This document shows positions 43,501 through 52,283 of a DNA stretch of 64,000 nucleotides, one piece after another. Source of the DNA: Minicystis rosea (GTDB taxonomy: Bacteria; Myxococcota_A; Polyangia; Polyangiales; Polyangiaceae); the NCBI GenBank assembly GCA_001931535.1, contig CP016211.1, positions 8,665,703 through 8,729,702 of the forward strand, written 5' to 3'. Numbering within the stretch: position 1 is the stretch's first letter; each line of letters starts with the position of its first letter. Both the position numbers and the translations under genes were made by a program. The notes beneath the pieces are model-generated. The model saw only the letters and a program-made list of their open reading frames with translations, was not told where the DNA came from and did no database searches.

Positions 43501-44292
43501 ATGAACGGCGCTTCGAGCAAATCGGACCGTCGGGCCAAGGATGGGCGCCCTTCGCGCAATGGGCGACTCGCGTCCTCCCCATCCGCCCGCACCGATGCGA
43601 AGGTGAAGAACGAGCCGAGAAAACGCCCGCAGCAGGCCCGCAGTCAAAGGATGGTGGACACCCTGCTCGAGGCCACGGCTCGCGTTCTCGCCGAGCGCGG
43701 CTTCGAGGGCGCGACCACCAAAGAGATCGCCCGTGTGGCCGGGGTCAGCATTGGCTCGCTATATCAGTATTTCCCGACCAAGGAAGCGCTGGTGGCCGCC
43801 CTGGTCGAGCAGCAATCGCAAGCCGATCTCGAACGGATCTACGCGGCCACGGCCGGGACCGTGGAGGCCCCCATCGCCGAGAAGCTCCGCGTCGGCACGA
43901 GCGCGGCCATCGCGCTCTATCGGAAGAACCTCCCTCTTTATCGCACGCTGCTGAAGAACCTCACCCGCGTCGGCCGCGTCGACACCATGCGCGCCGTCAC
44001 CCGCAAACGACGGGAAGGGCTGCGTGCTTTGATCGAGTCACGCCGCGGACAGGTCCGCGCCGTCGATCCCGAGCTCGGCGCCTTCGTGCTCACGAGCGCC
44101 ATCGAATGGGTGATCCTCTCGGCCGTGCTCGACAACTCCGATGTCCTCGACGATCCCCGGCTCGTCGACGAGATCGTCACGCTCGCGCTCGGCTATCTCG
44201 ACCCCGGTTTGAAGGATGCAAAAGCACCTTCGGCCATCCTTCCCGCGAGCGGGGACGATGGTCCGAAAGAGCATTCGACGCGACGCGGATGA
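43501..44292 (+). CDS. TetR family regulator, divergent from the P450 module
   Basis: 263 aa. A long disordered basic N-terminus (about 50 residues, SKSDRRAKDGRPSRNGR...) precedes the HTH: RMVDTLLEATARVLAERG, FEGATTKEIARVAGVSIGSLYQYFPTKEALV. The ligand domain includes LYRTLLKNLTRVGRVDTMRAVTRKRREGLRALI. ATG 43501 is preferred to TTG 43483. The C-terminal 30 residues (DAKAPSAILPASGDDGPKEHSTRRG) are unlike the family and are encoded by a duplicated piece of the downstream terminator, so the gene end was extended into repeat DNA. Confidence 0.87.
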   Translation: MNGASSKSDRRAKDGRPSRNGRLASSPSARTDAKVKNEPRKRPQQARSQRMVDTLLEATARVLAERGFEGATTKEIARVAGVSIGSLYQYFPTKEALVAALVEQQSQADLERIYAATAGTVEAPIAEKLRVGTSAAIALYRKNLPLYRTLLKNLTRVGRVDTMRAVTRKRREGLRALIESRRGQVRAVDPELGAFVLTSAIEWVILSAVLDNSDVLDDPRLVDEIVTLALGYLDPGLKDAKAPSAILPASGDDGPKEHSTRRG

Positions 44293-44330
44293 AGGATGCA
44301 AAGGCACCTTCGGTGGTCCGAAGGTGCCTT
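44211..44330 (+). terminator. Terminator with a duplicated half inside the TetR gene
   Basis: AAGGCACCTTCGG (44301-44313) pairs perfectly with CCGAAGGTGCCTT (44318-44330), then GTTTCC: a strong terminator just after the TetR stop. Its left part also exists as a near-identical direct repeat at 44211-44232 (versus 44291-44312, one difference), 80 bases upstream and inside the coding sequence. Confidence 0.85.
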
Positions 44331-44359
44331 GTTTCCAAGCGGCCTCGGCGCGCCGAAGC

Positions 44360-46333
44360 TCACTTCCCCATGTCGATGACCGGTGGTTTGCCCTGCTCGA
44401 TCACATAGCGATAGCCGGCCAGGAGGTGGACGGTCTCCGTCGTCAGGTCCGCGTTGGGCCAGCGAATGGTGACGTCGGCTTCGCAGGCGGCGCCGAGGCC
44501 GAAGAGGAGGGCGAGGTCGTCCTGCATGCCATAATGGCCGTGGCCGCCCTCCACGTCGCGCATCTGCGTGATCGAGCCGGCCTTGACGGTGACGCGCGCG
44601 CCGATGGCGGCGCGGTTCGTCCCCGGGCCGCCGACGAGGCGCACGGTGACGAAGTTGCCGCTCTGCCCAATCACGTTCTCGAAGAAGCGAACGTGCGTAG
44701 CCGCGTAGCACTCGGAGTCGTCGTCCGGAATTTGGTTGCAGCGCGAGTGGGAGTGGCCGACCACGATGTCGAGATCGCCGTCGTGATCGAAATCGGCGAC
44801 GGCGCTGCCGTGGCTGCGGTGGTGATCGATGCCGAGCGCGAGCGGCACGGGGACGAAGTGATTGGCCTCGTCCTGGCGGAAGAGGAGGCCGTGGGTGCCG
44901 GGGTAATCGCTGTCGCCGAAATAGATGTCGGCCCAACCATCGTTGTCGAAATCGAAGACGCTGCCCGTCATGATGCCTTCGTCCCAATTGAGCGCCCCGT
45001 GGGAGCGGGCGAGGCCCGTCGCCTGATTCCCGGGCCTCTCGAAGACGACGTCCTTGTCCTGCTTGTTGACGAGGAGCTCGGCCTTGTCCGAAGACTGGCC
45101 CACGTCCCAATGGATGATTTCGCTGGTGACGAGGTCCATCCACCCGTCGTTGTTCACGTCGACGCACATGGTCGCGCCGCTGTTGCCGCCGAGGCGGAAG
45201 GGGTGTCGATCGTAAACGTTGTCCCAACGGACGGCGTCCTCCTCGCTCGTGCACGGGTTGTATTTCGGCGCCGGCACCCCCTCGCAGCCCATGTCCGTCG
45301 GATGGAGCTTGCACCAGCAGCGCGCCGCCTCGTTGTCCATCCAGTCCTGGTTCTGGTCGAACGCATAACCACTCTCGATGCTGCGATTCGTGTACTTGAA
45401 TCCACCGTCCTTGCCGCTTGCGAGCCAGAGGTGGTTGGGCGCGCGGGCGTAGGAAGCGGCGAGCAGCTCGGGCGAGCCGTCGTTGTTGAGATCGCAGGCG
45501 TTGCTCGCCCAAGAATCGGTGTGGCCGAGGGCCTTGTCGAGATCCTCGAGGGAGGCGCCGGCCCAGCTCTTCGTGAGGAGGCCTTGGGCATTCGTCACAT
45601 CCACGAAATTGCCGGCGCCGTCACCCTTGTAGAGGCGGTTCTGCAAAGGGAGGTTGACCGGGGCGTTCTCCACGATCCAGACATCGAGGTTCCCGTCGCG
45701 ATCGAAGTCGACGAAGCTGATGCCGGCGACGGCGTCGGTATGCTTGCGGAACGGGTTCTTGTCCGAGCCGAGGGAGAAGGTGCCGTCACCATTGTTGAGC
45801 AGGAGCTCGGTGGTCTCCTCGGTGGCGTTGGCGCTGCTGGTGGTGAGGCCGGTGATGACATCGAGATCACCGTCGTTGTCGACGTCGCCGAACGCGAAGG
45901 TCTCGCCGGGGCGGCCCTTGTCGGGGTCGGTCTCGACGCGATTCTGCCGGATGCCGGACTTCTGGGTGACGTCCTCGAACTTGCCGTCGTGCGTGTTGCG
46001 GAGGAGCCATGTTTGGCGCACGCCGCCGGACTTGAAATCATCGGCGCCGCTGCCGACCTGCCGTACGATCAAATCGGTCCAGCCGTCGCCGTCGAAATCG
46101 ACGGCGCTGAGGCGCGTGCCATTTACGGCCAGGGCGTCGAGCCCCCACTTCGAGGTCGCCTCCTGAAAGGCTTGGACACCATCCTTCCAGCTCGATCCAT
46201 TGCTGTGGCAAATGGCCTGGAGGCCGCCGGTGCCGCCTTGGCCGCCGCCGACGCCGGCGGTCGGCGAGCTGTTACCGCACGCGGCGGTGAGGGAGACGAT
46301 GCCGACCATCCACCCAAGTCGAAGCGAGCGCAT
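44360..46333 (-). CDS. CRTAC1-type FG-GAP/VCBS repeat lipoprotein with UnbV/ASPIC C-terminus
   Basis: 657 aa. Lipobox SLTAAC (C19) then a Gly-rich linker. Repeated FG-GAP units with calcium loops recur: VDFDGDGWTDLIV, GDVDNDGDLDVITG, VDFDRDGNLDVWIV, CDLNNDGSPELLAAS, VDVNNDGWMDLVTS, FDFDNDGWADIYFGD and ADFDHDGDLDIVVG. The C-terminal 110 residues (FVTVRLVGGPGTNRAAIGARVTVKAGSITQMRDVEGG...DVTIRWPNADL) match the ASPIC/UnbV domain. It is a surface-anchored, calcium-binding beta-propeller-like protein, probably for adhesion or carbohydrate binding. Confidence 0.88.
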   Translation of the reverse strand: MRSLRLGWMVGIVSLTAACGNSSPTAGVGGGQGGTGGLQAICHSNGSSWKDGVQAFQEATSKWGLDALAVNGTRLSAVDFDGDGWTDLIVRQVGSGADDFKSGGVRQTWLLRNTHDGKFEDVTQKSGIRQNRVETDPDKGRPGETFAFGDVDNDGDLDVITGLTTSSANATEETTELLLNNGDGTFSLGSDKNPFRKHTDAVAGISFVDFDRDGNLDVWIVENAPVNLPLQNRLYKGDGAGNFVDVTNAQGLLTKSWAGASLEDLDKALGHTDSWASNACDLNNDGSPELLAASYARAPNHLWLASGKDGGFKYTNRSIESGYAFDQNQDWMDNEAARCWCKLHPTDMGCEGVPAPKYNPCTSEEDAVRWDNVYDRHPFRLGGNSGATMCVDVNNDGWMDLVTSEIIHWDVGQSSDKAELLVNKQDKDVVFERPGNQATGLARSHGALNWDEGIMTGSVFDFDNDGWADIYFGDSDYPGTHGLLFRQDEANHFVPVPLALGIDHHRSHGSAVADFDHDGDLDIVVGHSHSRCNQIPDDDSECYAATHVRFFENVIGQSGNFVTVRLVGGPGTNRAAIGARVTVKAGSITQMRDVEGGHGHYGMQDDLALLFGLGAACEADVTIRWPNADLTTETVHLLAGYRYVIEQGKPPVIDMGK

Positions 46334-46373
46334 TCGACCTGAATATCACAGCTCGCCCTCGCGGCGGGGCTCG

Positions 46374-47618
46374 CTATCGATCGTCTTCGTCGCGCACGAC
46401 TTCCATCAGGGCAGACGCGAGCTCGGCGACGGTCGCGTCGTCCGGCGGGGCGCCATGTTTTTTCGCCCAGAGATCGCGAAACAGCTCCTCGACGCGCATC
46501 TCGGGCAGCTCGTCGCCGGCGCGGGCGCGCTGCTCGGCCGGATGGGGGTCGTGGAGATCGCGCACCGAGAGCACGGTGACGCCGGGAATGCCAAACAGAG
46601 CATCGGAGTCGGTGACGCCGAGGGTGTGGCCGAGATCGGCGCGGATCTCGACGATCGGTGGGCGCTCACGGATCGTCGCGGCGCGGGCCCGAGCCTCGTC
46701 GAGCGTGCGCACCTGCCAGATCTCCAGTGGACGCCCGCCCCGCAAAGGCACGTCGGAGACCTGCGCGGCGCGGCCGGGCGAAGCGTCGATGAGGACCGCG
46801 CGCTTCTCCTGCCCGGCTTCGGAGAACGAATAGGCAATCGGCGACCCCGCATAAAACGTGGGTGAAGCCGCGCCGATGATGGCTTGCGGTCGATGCAGGT
46901 GACCGAGGGCCACGTAATCGAGCCCCACAGGAATGGCGGAAGCATCGATGTCTCCGAAGGCCGCGAGTCGGAGGCGGCGCTCGCTGTCGCTGCCGGCGCC
47001 GCCGGTGACGAATTGATGGGCCGTGAGGAGGTTGACGGCCCGCGGATCGCGGTGCGCGGCGCGCGCGGCGAGATCGCGGCCGAGGCGCGCGGTGTAGCGG
47101 GCGCCGTCGTCGCCGGCGGAGGCGAAATCGGCGGTGCCTTCGCGGGCGACGCGGGCCTCGGAGAGAAAAGGCATGAGGCCGAGGACGATGGGCGCATCCG
47201 CGCCGGGGACCTCGAGGCGCGCGACCTGCGGCGCGAGCGGGACGACGCGCACGGTGCCGGAGGCGCCGTCGTGGCCGCGCAACGGATCACCGACGTCGCC
47301 GGCGAGGAGGATGCCGAGGCGACGCGCCAGCGGATCCGCGGCCGCGAGGCGCATGCCGGAGTCGTGGTTGCCGGCGATGACGGCGACCGCGCGCCGGCCG
47401 CCGGCGGCGAGGCCGTCGAGGAGCTCGAAGAAGAGATCTTCGGCCCACGCGGGCGGGTTGAAGGCATCGAAGACGTCCCCCGAGACGATGGTGAGCGCGA
47501 CCTCGCGATCGGCGGCGCCCGCGACGATCTCGGCGACGACGGCGCGCTGCTCGGCCTCGCGCGAGAGATCACCGAGGCCGCGGCCGAGGTGCAAATCGGA
47601 GACGTGAAGGATGCGCAT
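46374..47618 (-). CDS. sbcD: DNA repair exonuclease SbcD/Mre11-type
   Basis: 414 aa, ATG 47618. All phosphodiesterase motifs are present: RILHVSDLHLG, TIVSGDVFDAF, VIAGNHDSG, NLLTAHQFV and YVALGHLHRPQ. The C-terminal part includes a capping region (PRPPIVEIRADLG). SbcD works with the SMC-like ATPase SbcC on hairpins and DNA ends; the expected neighbour sbcC is not in the window. The longer frame to 47777 starts with no domain and is rejected. Confidence 0.92.
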   Translation of the reverse strand: MRILHVSDLHLGRGLGDLSREAEQRAVVAEIVAGAADREVALTIVSGDVFDAFNPPAWAEDLFFELLDGLAAGGRRAVAVIAGNHDSGMRLAAADPLARRLGILLAGDVGDPLRGHDGASGTVRVVPLAPQVARLEVPGADAPIVLGLMPFLSEARVAREGTADFASAGDDGARYTARLGRDLAARAAHRDPRAVNLLTAHQFVTGGAGSDSERRLRLAAFGDIDASAIPVGLDYVALGHLHRPQAIIGAASPTFYAGSPIAYSFSEAGQEKRAVLIDASPGRAAQVSDVPLRGGRPLEIWQVRTLDEARARAATIRERPPIVEIRADLGHTLGVTDSDALFGIPGVTVLSVRDLHDPHPAEQRARAGDELPEMRVEELFRDLWAKKHGAPPDDATVAELASALMEVVRDEDDR

Positions 47619-48068
47619 GCGCTGGCGGAAGGTAGCCGCGCACGACGAGAACGCCGGGCAAAAAGCGACCGGATCCGCATGTTCCCTCGCGGCGCGCCGA
47701 AGGTTGGTCGAGCGATGGATCGACGTGATAACCATGGATGCGATGGCCTTCGCGCGGGATTCTGCTCGGCCTCGCATCGATGGAATGCGCGCGCCCGAGG
47801 ACCATGCGCAGGCGCAGCCGGGAGGCGCGCGATCGTCGGGGGAGATGGTCCTCCGGATCGCATTGGACGGATGCCGAGCCCCGACGATCGGTCATGCTAA
47901 GGGTCACGGCTGCGCCGATTTCCAGGTCGTCGAGCTTCACGTTCATCGAGCTCGGCGAGCGCGGCGGTGTCGTGATGCGAGGCCCATGATCCGGAATGAA
48001 TCGCGTGTCCGATGGGTTCCGGGGTACGAGCCCACGCGGGCCACACTCTCCCGAACCGGAGTTTCCAC
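47619..48068. other. Non-coding interval between divergent sbcD and htrA-like genes
   Basis: About 450 bases without a supported gene. A minus-strand frame beginning MNVKLDDLEIGAAV (start 47945) runs into sbcD but has no ribosome-binding site or recognisable domain. The interval must hold the promoters for both divergent genes; no clear consensus was seen. Confidence 0.45.
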
Positions 48069-49547
48069 ATGATGAATCGCTGGTTCCGTCTCTCTTCCAC
48101 CCTCCTTGCCACCGTCTCCATGGGTGTCGTGGGTTGCAACCAGGCCCACACGCCGCCGGTGGTGCAACCGCAGCCCGAGACGGCCGCAACCCAAGCGCAG
48201 CCGGCGCCGCTGCCACCGATCGCCACCACCCAGCTCCCGCCGCTGCCCGTCCCGGCGACCTTCGATGTCGCGGCGCTCGCCGATCAGGTGAAGCCGATGG
48301 TGGTGAACATCACCACGACACAGAAGGTCACGATGCAGGGCGCGGAGGGGATGGATCCCTTCGAGTTCTTCTTCGGCGGTCGCAACCCGGGCGGGCAGCG
48401 CGAGCGATCGATGAAGCGACAGGCCGTGGGGACGGGCGTGATCATCGATCCCGGGGGCTACGTCGTCACCAACGAGCACGTCATCCACGACGCCGACGAC
48501 GTGCGCGTGCACCTCGCGGACGAGCGTGATTACAAGGCCGAGATCGTCGGGCGCGATCCCAAGCTCGACATCGCGCTGCTCAAGATCCGCGGCTCCGCGG
48601 CGCTCCCCGCGGCGCCCATGGGCTCGAGCGACAAGCTCCGGGTCGGCGAGCACGTGCTCGCCGTCGGCAATCCGTTCGGGCTCGGGCACACGGTGACGCT
48701 CGGGATCGTCAGCGCCAAGGCGCGGACCATCGGCGCCGGGCCGTACGACGATTTCATCCAGACCGACGCGTCGATCAATCCAGGCAACAGCGGTGGGCCG
48801 CTCTTCAACTGGCGTGGTGAGGTGATCGGGATCAACACCGCGATCCGCGCGGGCGCGAACGGGATCGGGTTCGCCATCCCCATCGACGAGGTGCGCGACG
48901 TGCTCGGCCAGCTCCGCGACAAAGGCAAGGTGGAGCGCGGCCGTCTGGGCCTTGGTTTCCAGCCGATCTCGCGCGACATCGCCGACGCGATGGGCCTCGA
49001 CAGCACCAAGGGCGCGCTGGTCTCGCAGATCGAGCCGGGCGGCGCCGCGGCGCGCGCCGGCATTCACGCGGGCGACGTGATCCTGTCGGTCAACGGCACG
49101 ACCATCAACCACGCCGAAGAGCTGCCCCGCCGCGTGGCCCGCAACGCGCCCGGGGCGACGATCGATCTGGTCGTGGTGCACGGCAAGCAACGCCGTGACG
49201 TGAAGGCGACGCTCGACGCGCTGCCCGACGATCCCACGCCGGTCGTGGGCCGCCCGGGCATCACGCTGCAACCGAACCGGCCGGCGGCTCCGCCGAGCAA
49301 GCTCGGGATCTCGGTATCCGATGCGCCCGGCGGCGGCGCCCGCGTTGACGAGGCCGACGGCGACAGCGTGCGCGATCTGATGGCCGGCGACGTGATCATC
49401 GAGGTGAACGGCGCGCCCGTGAAGGACGTGGCCGGCCTGCGCTCCGCGCTGTCGCGGGCCAAGCCGGGCACGACCGCGCTGCTCAAGGTGCGACGCGGGA
49501 AGGCGACGCAGTTCGCCGCCGTGCCCGTGCCTCCCGCCAATCCCTGA
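48069..49547 (+). CDS. degP: HtrA/DegP-type serine protease, lipoprotein form
   Basis: 492 aa. Signal ends SMGVVGC (C23), a lipobox, so the protease is tethered, unlike soluble DegP. A Pro/Gln-rich linker spans 24-65. The protease domain carries H137 in TNEHVIH, D167 in PKLDIALLK and S241 in NPGNSGGPLFN. Two PDZ domains follow (about 290-375 and 410-490), each with GD/VI loops (AGDVILSVNG, AGDVIIEVNG). It degrades or refolds misfolded envelope proteins. GGAG precedes ATG 48069; ATG 48072 is the alternative. Confidence 0.92.
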   Translation: MMNRWFRLSSTLLATVSMGVVGCNQAHTPPVVQPQPETAATQAQPAPLPPIATTQLPPLPVPATFDVAALADQVKPMVVNITTTQKVTMQGAEGMDPFEFFFGGRNPGGQRERSMKRQAVGTGVIIDPGGYVVTNEHVIHDADDVRVHLADERDYKAEIVGRDPKLDIALLKIRGSAALPAAPMGSSDKLRVGEHVLAVGNPFGLGHTVTLGIVSAKARTIGAGPYDDFIQTDASINPGNSGGPLFNWRGEVIGINTAIRAGANGIGFAIPIDEVRDVLGQLRDKGKVERGRLGLGFQPISRDIADAMGLDSTKGALVSQIEPGGAAARAGIHAGDVILSVNGTTINHAEELPRRVARNAPGATIDLVVVHGKQRRDVKATLDALPDDPTPVVGRPGITLQPNRPAAPPSKLGISVSDAPGGGARVDEADGDSVRDLMAGDVIIEVNGAPVKDVAGLRSALSRAKPGTTALLKVRRGKATQFAAVPVPPANP

Positions 49548-49557
49548 CGATTGTTCC

Positions 49558-49652
49558 TAGCAGGATGGTGAAAGACGTCGCGAGCGCCTCGAAGCTAGGG
49601 AGCGCGACCGACGACGATTCGGGGTGCGGAGCAGTCTTTCACCATCCTGCTA
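49558..49652. mobile_element. 95-bp MITE-like element or long-stem terminator
   Basis: TAGCAGGATGGTGAAAGAC (49558-49576) is an exact 19-base inverted repeat of GTCTTTCACCATCCTGCTA (49634-49652), enclosing 57 bases with an inner GTCGCG/CGCGAC pair. It starts ten bases after the protease stop and its right arm contains the stop codon of the convergent flippase-like gene. A terminator would not normally need so long a loop, so a miniature inverted-repeat element is possible; no flanking target duplication is obvious. Confidence 0.6.
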
Positions 49653-50630
49653 CCCTGCTGCGGCCGCGCTGCTGCGCTTCTCCAACGCCGGCAGCGCGCG
49701 CCGCAACAAGAGCAGCCCGAACAACGCTTCCGTCAGCGTGAACGCGACCACCCAGCTCGTGGTCGCCGCCGCGATCGCGGCGAGCCGCTCCTCGTGCGTC
49801 GGGTGGTGCGCGAACTTTTCGAAGAAGGTCGCCGCCAACAGATCCCGCGTGCCGAGGCCCTGCGGCGTGATGGGCAACGTCACGCCGACCATCAAGATGG
49901 GCACGTAGACGATCGCGGACAGGAAGGGGATGTCGATCCCGAAGAACGAGAACGGGAGCCACGTACCGAGGAACAGCACCACGAGGTGCGGGATGCGCAC
50001 CACCATCGCGATCAAGTGGCCCACGAGCCCCGCTTCGAAGAGCGGCCCGAGCAAGCGCGTGCGCGCGAGAAACGCCGGGCGCACCGCGATCACTGCGAGG
50101 TACGCGAGCCCCAAAGCCACGATGAGCGCGGGCCAGAGGAGCGGTTGCCCGGCGACGACCATGGCGAGGCAGCCCGTGCCGACGAGGAGGCCCATCCACG
50201 AGACGTAGACGAGCAGCGTGCCGCCCGTCATGCGCGCGAGCGGCACGCCGTATCCGCGCGAGATGTAATAGGTGATGAAGACCTGCCCGACGTGATGATT
50301 GAGGAGCGAGGGCAGGTACGAAGCGCCGCGCAGGATCCAGAAGTCGGTGAAGCGGATCGGCGCGACCGTGCGGCGATAGACGATCGACGTGGCGAACGCG
50401 TCCGCGGTCAGGAGCGCGAGCATGAAGAGCAACGCGAAGCCGAAGAACAGCGGCGGATTCACCGCTTGGAGCTGCCGCACGAAGGCGCGGAGATCGACCT
50501 TGTGAAGCGTGAACGCCACGAGCCCGACCGCGACCACGAAGGGCAGCGCCCGTCGCCACCACGGTTGCGGCGGCGCGTCGGTGGGCGAGCGCGGCTCGGA
50601 AGCTCGGCTCGAAAGCTCTGTCGAAGTCAT
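49650..50630 (-). CDS. Lysylphosphatidylglycerol-synthase-TM-type membrane protein (flippase-like)
   Basis: 326 aa from ATG 50630 (the frame is open to 50852 but the first fold element is WWRRALPFVVAVGLVAFTLHKVDL). Seven to eight membrane helices follow, with the PF03706-type loops GASYLPSLLNHHVGQVFITYYISRGYGVPLAR and LPITPQGLGTRDLLAATFFEKFA. The family covers the membrane half of MprF/AglD-like flippases and relatives, acting on lipids. No synthetase half is fused. Its stop codon lies inside the 19-bp inverted repeat. Confidence 0.82.
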   Translation of the reverse strand: MTSTELSSRASEPRSPTDAPPQPWWRRALPFVVAVGLVAFTLHKVDLRAFVRQLQAVNPPLFFGFALLFMLALLTADAFATSIVYRRTVAPIRFTDFWILRGASYLPSLLNHHVGQVFITYYISRGYGVPLARMTGGTLLVYVSWMGLLVGTGCLAMVVAGQPLLWPALIVALGLAYLAVIAVRPAFLARTRLLGPLFEAGLVGHLIAMVVRIPHLVVLFLGTWLPFSFFGIDIPFLSAIVYVPILMVGVTLPITPQGLGTRDLLAATFFEKFAHHPTHEERLAAIAAATTSWVVAFTLTEALFGLLLLRRALPALEKRSSAAAAG

Positions 50631-50901
50631 GCGCCCGCGCACGCTAGCAGAAGCGCGATGCGCCGGCTCCCGTGGCCCGGGCTCACACCGGGAAGCCCTC
50701 GTTCGTGCGACCGATGACTTTGTCCAGTGCGCGTGTCTCGATGCAATCAACGTCAGGCCCGAAGCGGCAAAGCGTGCTTGTCGGCCAAGGTGGATCGCGG
50801 GGTGGTGGGGCCCCGACGGCTCCGCCGACGGGGCGGCGGGGACGCGAGTCACCGCCGTGTGAATAAGAACGCGCCGCGGTGACGGCGCGCGGCGGGCTGC
50901 G

Positions 50902-51540
50902 TCACCGCTCGCGCGGGGCTTCCATCTTCGGCCGATCCTTCGCGTGCTCCGGGCCGCCCGAGAGCGCCACGTAGGCCACCGGGATCCCGGCGCCCACGAG
51001 GATCAAGATCCCACCGCGCCCGAACAGGCCCCTTCGCCCCGTGTTGAGCACGATGCCCGTGAGCGCCAACAGAAGAAGGCCGGCCGCATAGAAGTCGGCG
51101 ACATACGTCCACGCCTTCTTCCCTCGATTCAGATGCAGCCAGTTGGCCGCGCGCAGGAAGAAGCGCGGGCGCTGGCCTTCGTCGAGCACGCGGCCCGTCT
51201 GCGTGTTCACGTGCAGGGTGCGCTTGTCGTAGACGAGCTGCAAATCGTCGGGCGCCGCGCGATAGACGTCCCGCGGCGCGTCGGCGATGCCGAGCCGCGC
51301 ACGCACGGCGACGGCGGCTTCGTCGTCGTTGCCGGCGATGGGCCCGCCCAGCTCGCGCGTCTCTTGATAGCTCGCGAAGCTCGGCTCCCAATCGGCGATG
51401 TGGTTCACCGCCAAGCCGGAGGCCGCGTAAACGACGGTGAGCCCCACGGCGAGGTGCCCGAGATCACGATGAATCGCGCGCGAGAGGCCGCGAAACGAGA
51501 GCCGCGCCTTCTTCGCGGGCGCGGCGGCGGCGTCAGCCAT
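50902..51540 (-). CDS. PepSY-associated TM protein, likely haem/electron-transfer partner
   Basis: 212 aa. Two to four membrane segments: HLAVGLTVVYAASGLAVNHIA near the N-terminus, and FYAAGLLLLALTGIVLN and ILILVGAGIPVAYVALSG towards the end. The periplasmic part has PepSY-like features (YDKRTLHVNTQTGRVLDEGQRPRFFLRAANWLHLNRG), including His residues that could bind haem. It overlaps the Tat molybdoenzyme gene by eight bases. In other bacteria such pairs move electrons across the membrane to the periplasmic enzyme, here probably replacing MsrQ (inference). Confidence 0.78.
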   Translation of the reverse strand: MADAAAAPAKKARLSFRGLSRAIHRDLGHLAVGLTVVYAASGLAVNHIADWEPSFASYQETRELGGPIAGNDDEAAVAVRARLGIADAPRDVYRAAPDDLQLVYDKRTLHVNTQTGRVLDEGQRPRFFLRAANWLHLNRGKKAWTYVADFYAAGLLLLALTGIVLNTGRRGLFGRGGILILVGAGIPVAYVALSGGPEHAKDRPKMEAPRER

Positions 51541-52246
51541 AACGCTCCTCTTTCCACGGATCGGCGTGGTTGTGATAACCGCGCGTCTCCCAAAACCCGG
51601 GCTGATCGCGCGCCACGAAGCGGAGCCCGGTGAGCCATTTGGCGCTCTTCCAGAAATAGAGATCGGGCATCAACGCGCGCACGGGCGGGCCATGCGGGCG
51701 AGGCAGCGCGCCGCCTTGGAATTTGTAAACGACGAGCGATGTCGGCGCGAGCGCCTCGGTGAGCCGCACGTTGGCGGTGTAGCCCTGCGCCGCCTCGAAG
51801 ACCACGTAGCGCGCGGTGTCCTTCACCTTGCAGAGCTTGGCGAGGTGCGCGATCGACACGCCGGTCCACTTCACGTCGAAGCACGACCAGCCCGTGACGC
51901 AGTGAACGTCGCACGTCTGCTCGGTGACGGGCATGGCGGTGAGCGCGGCGAAGTCGATGGTCGTGGGGCTCTCGACCTCGCCGTGGAGGCGCAGGCGGAA
52001 GGCCGCGGGGCTGGGATCGCCGGGGTCTCCGCCCATGGGCTTGAGGGCGTCGATGATGCGTTGGCCCGGCGGCAAGCGCACGCGGCCATCGGGACGCAGT
52101 TGCTTGGCGCGTGGATCGCCCTCACCGGCGAGGACGTAGGTGCCGCCGCCGAGGGCCGTGATGAACGTGCCGGCGGCTGCCGCCTTCAAGAAACGGCGTC
52201 GCTCGATGGCGTGCTCGAGCTCGGGATACTGATCGCGCTTCCACAT
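51533..52246 (-). CDS. Tat-exported molybdopterin oxidoreductase (MsrP/YedY-like)
   Basis: 237 aa. Tat motif ERRRFLKAAAAG (RRR at 16-18) then an Ala/Gly-rich stretch. The sulfite-oxidase-fold domain has LRLHGEVESPTTIDFAALTAMP and the molybdenum-ligand Cys C116 in DVHCVTGWSCFDVKWTGV; ARYVVFEAAQGYTANVRL and ALMPDLYFWKSAKWLTGLRF follow. MsrP repairs methionine sulfoxide in periplasmic proteins; related enzymes oxidise sulfite. It overlaps the PepSY membrane gene, the likely electron donor. Confidence 0.85.
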   Translation of the reverse strand: MWKRDQYPELEHAIERRRFLKAAAAGTFITALGGGTYVLAGEGDPRAKQLRPDGRVRLPPGQRIIDALKPMGGDPGDPSPAAFRLRLHGEVESPTTIDFAALTAMPVTEQTCDVHCVTGWSCFDVKWTGVSIAHLAKLCKVKDTARYVVFEAAQGYTANVRLTEALAPTSLVVYKFQGGALPRPHGPPVRALMPDLYFWKSAKWLTGLRFVARDQPGFWETRGYHNHADPWKEERYG

Positions 52247-52283
52247 TCGAGAGGACCTACGGACGACGCGGCGCGTGGTTTCA

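Noticed and set aside
47569..48216. 215-aa minus-strand frame upstream of sbcD
   Set aside because: It overlaps the sbcD and htrA-like starts and lacks a ribosome-binding site and any recognisable domain.
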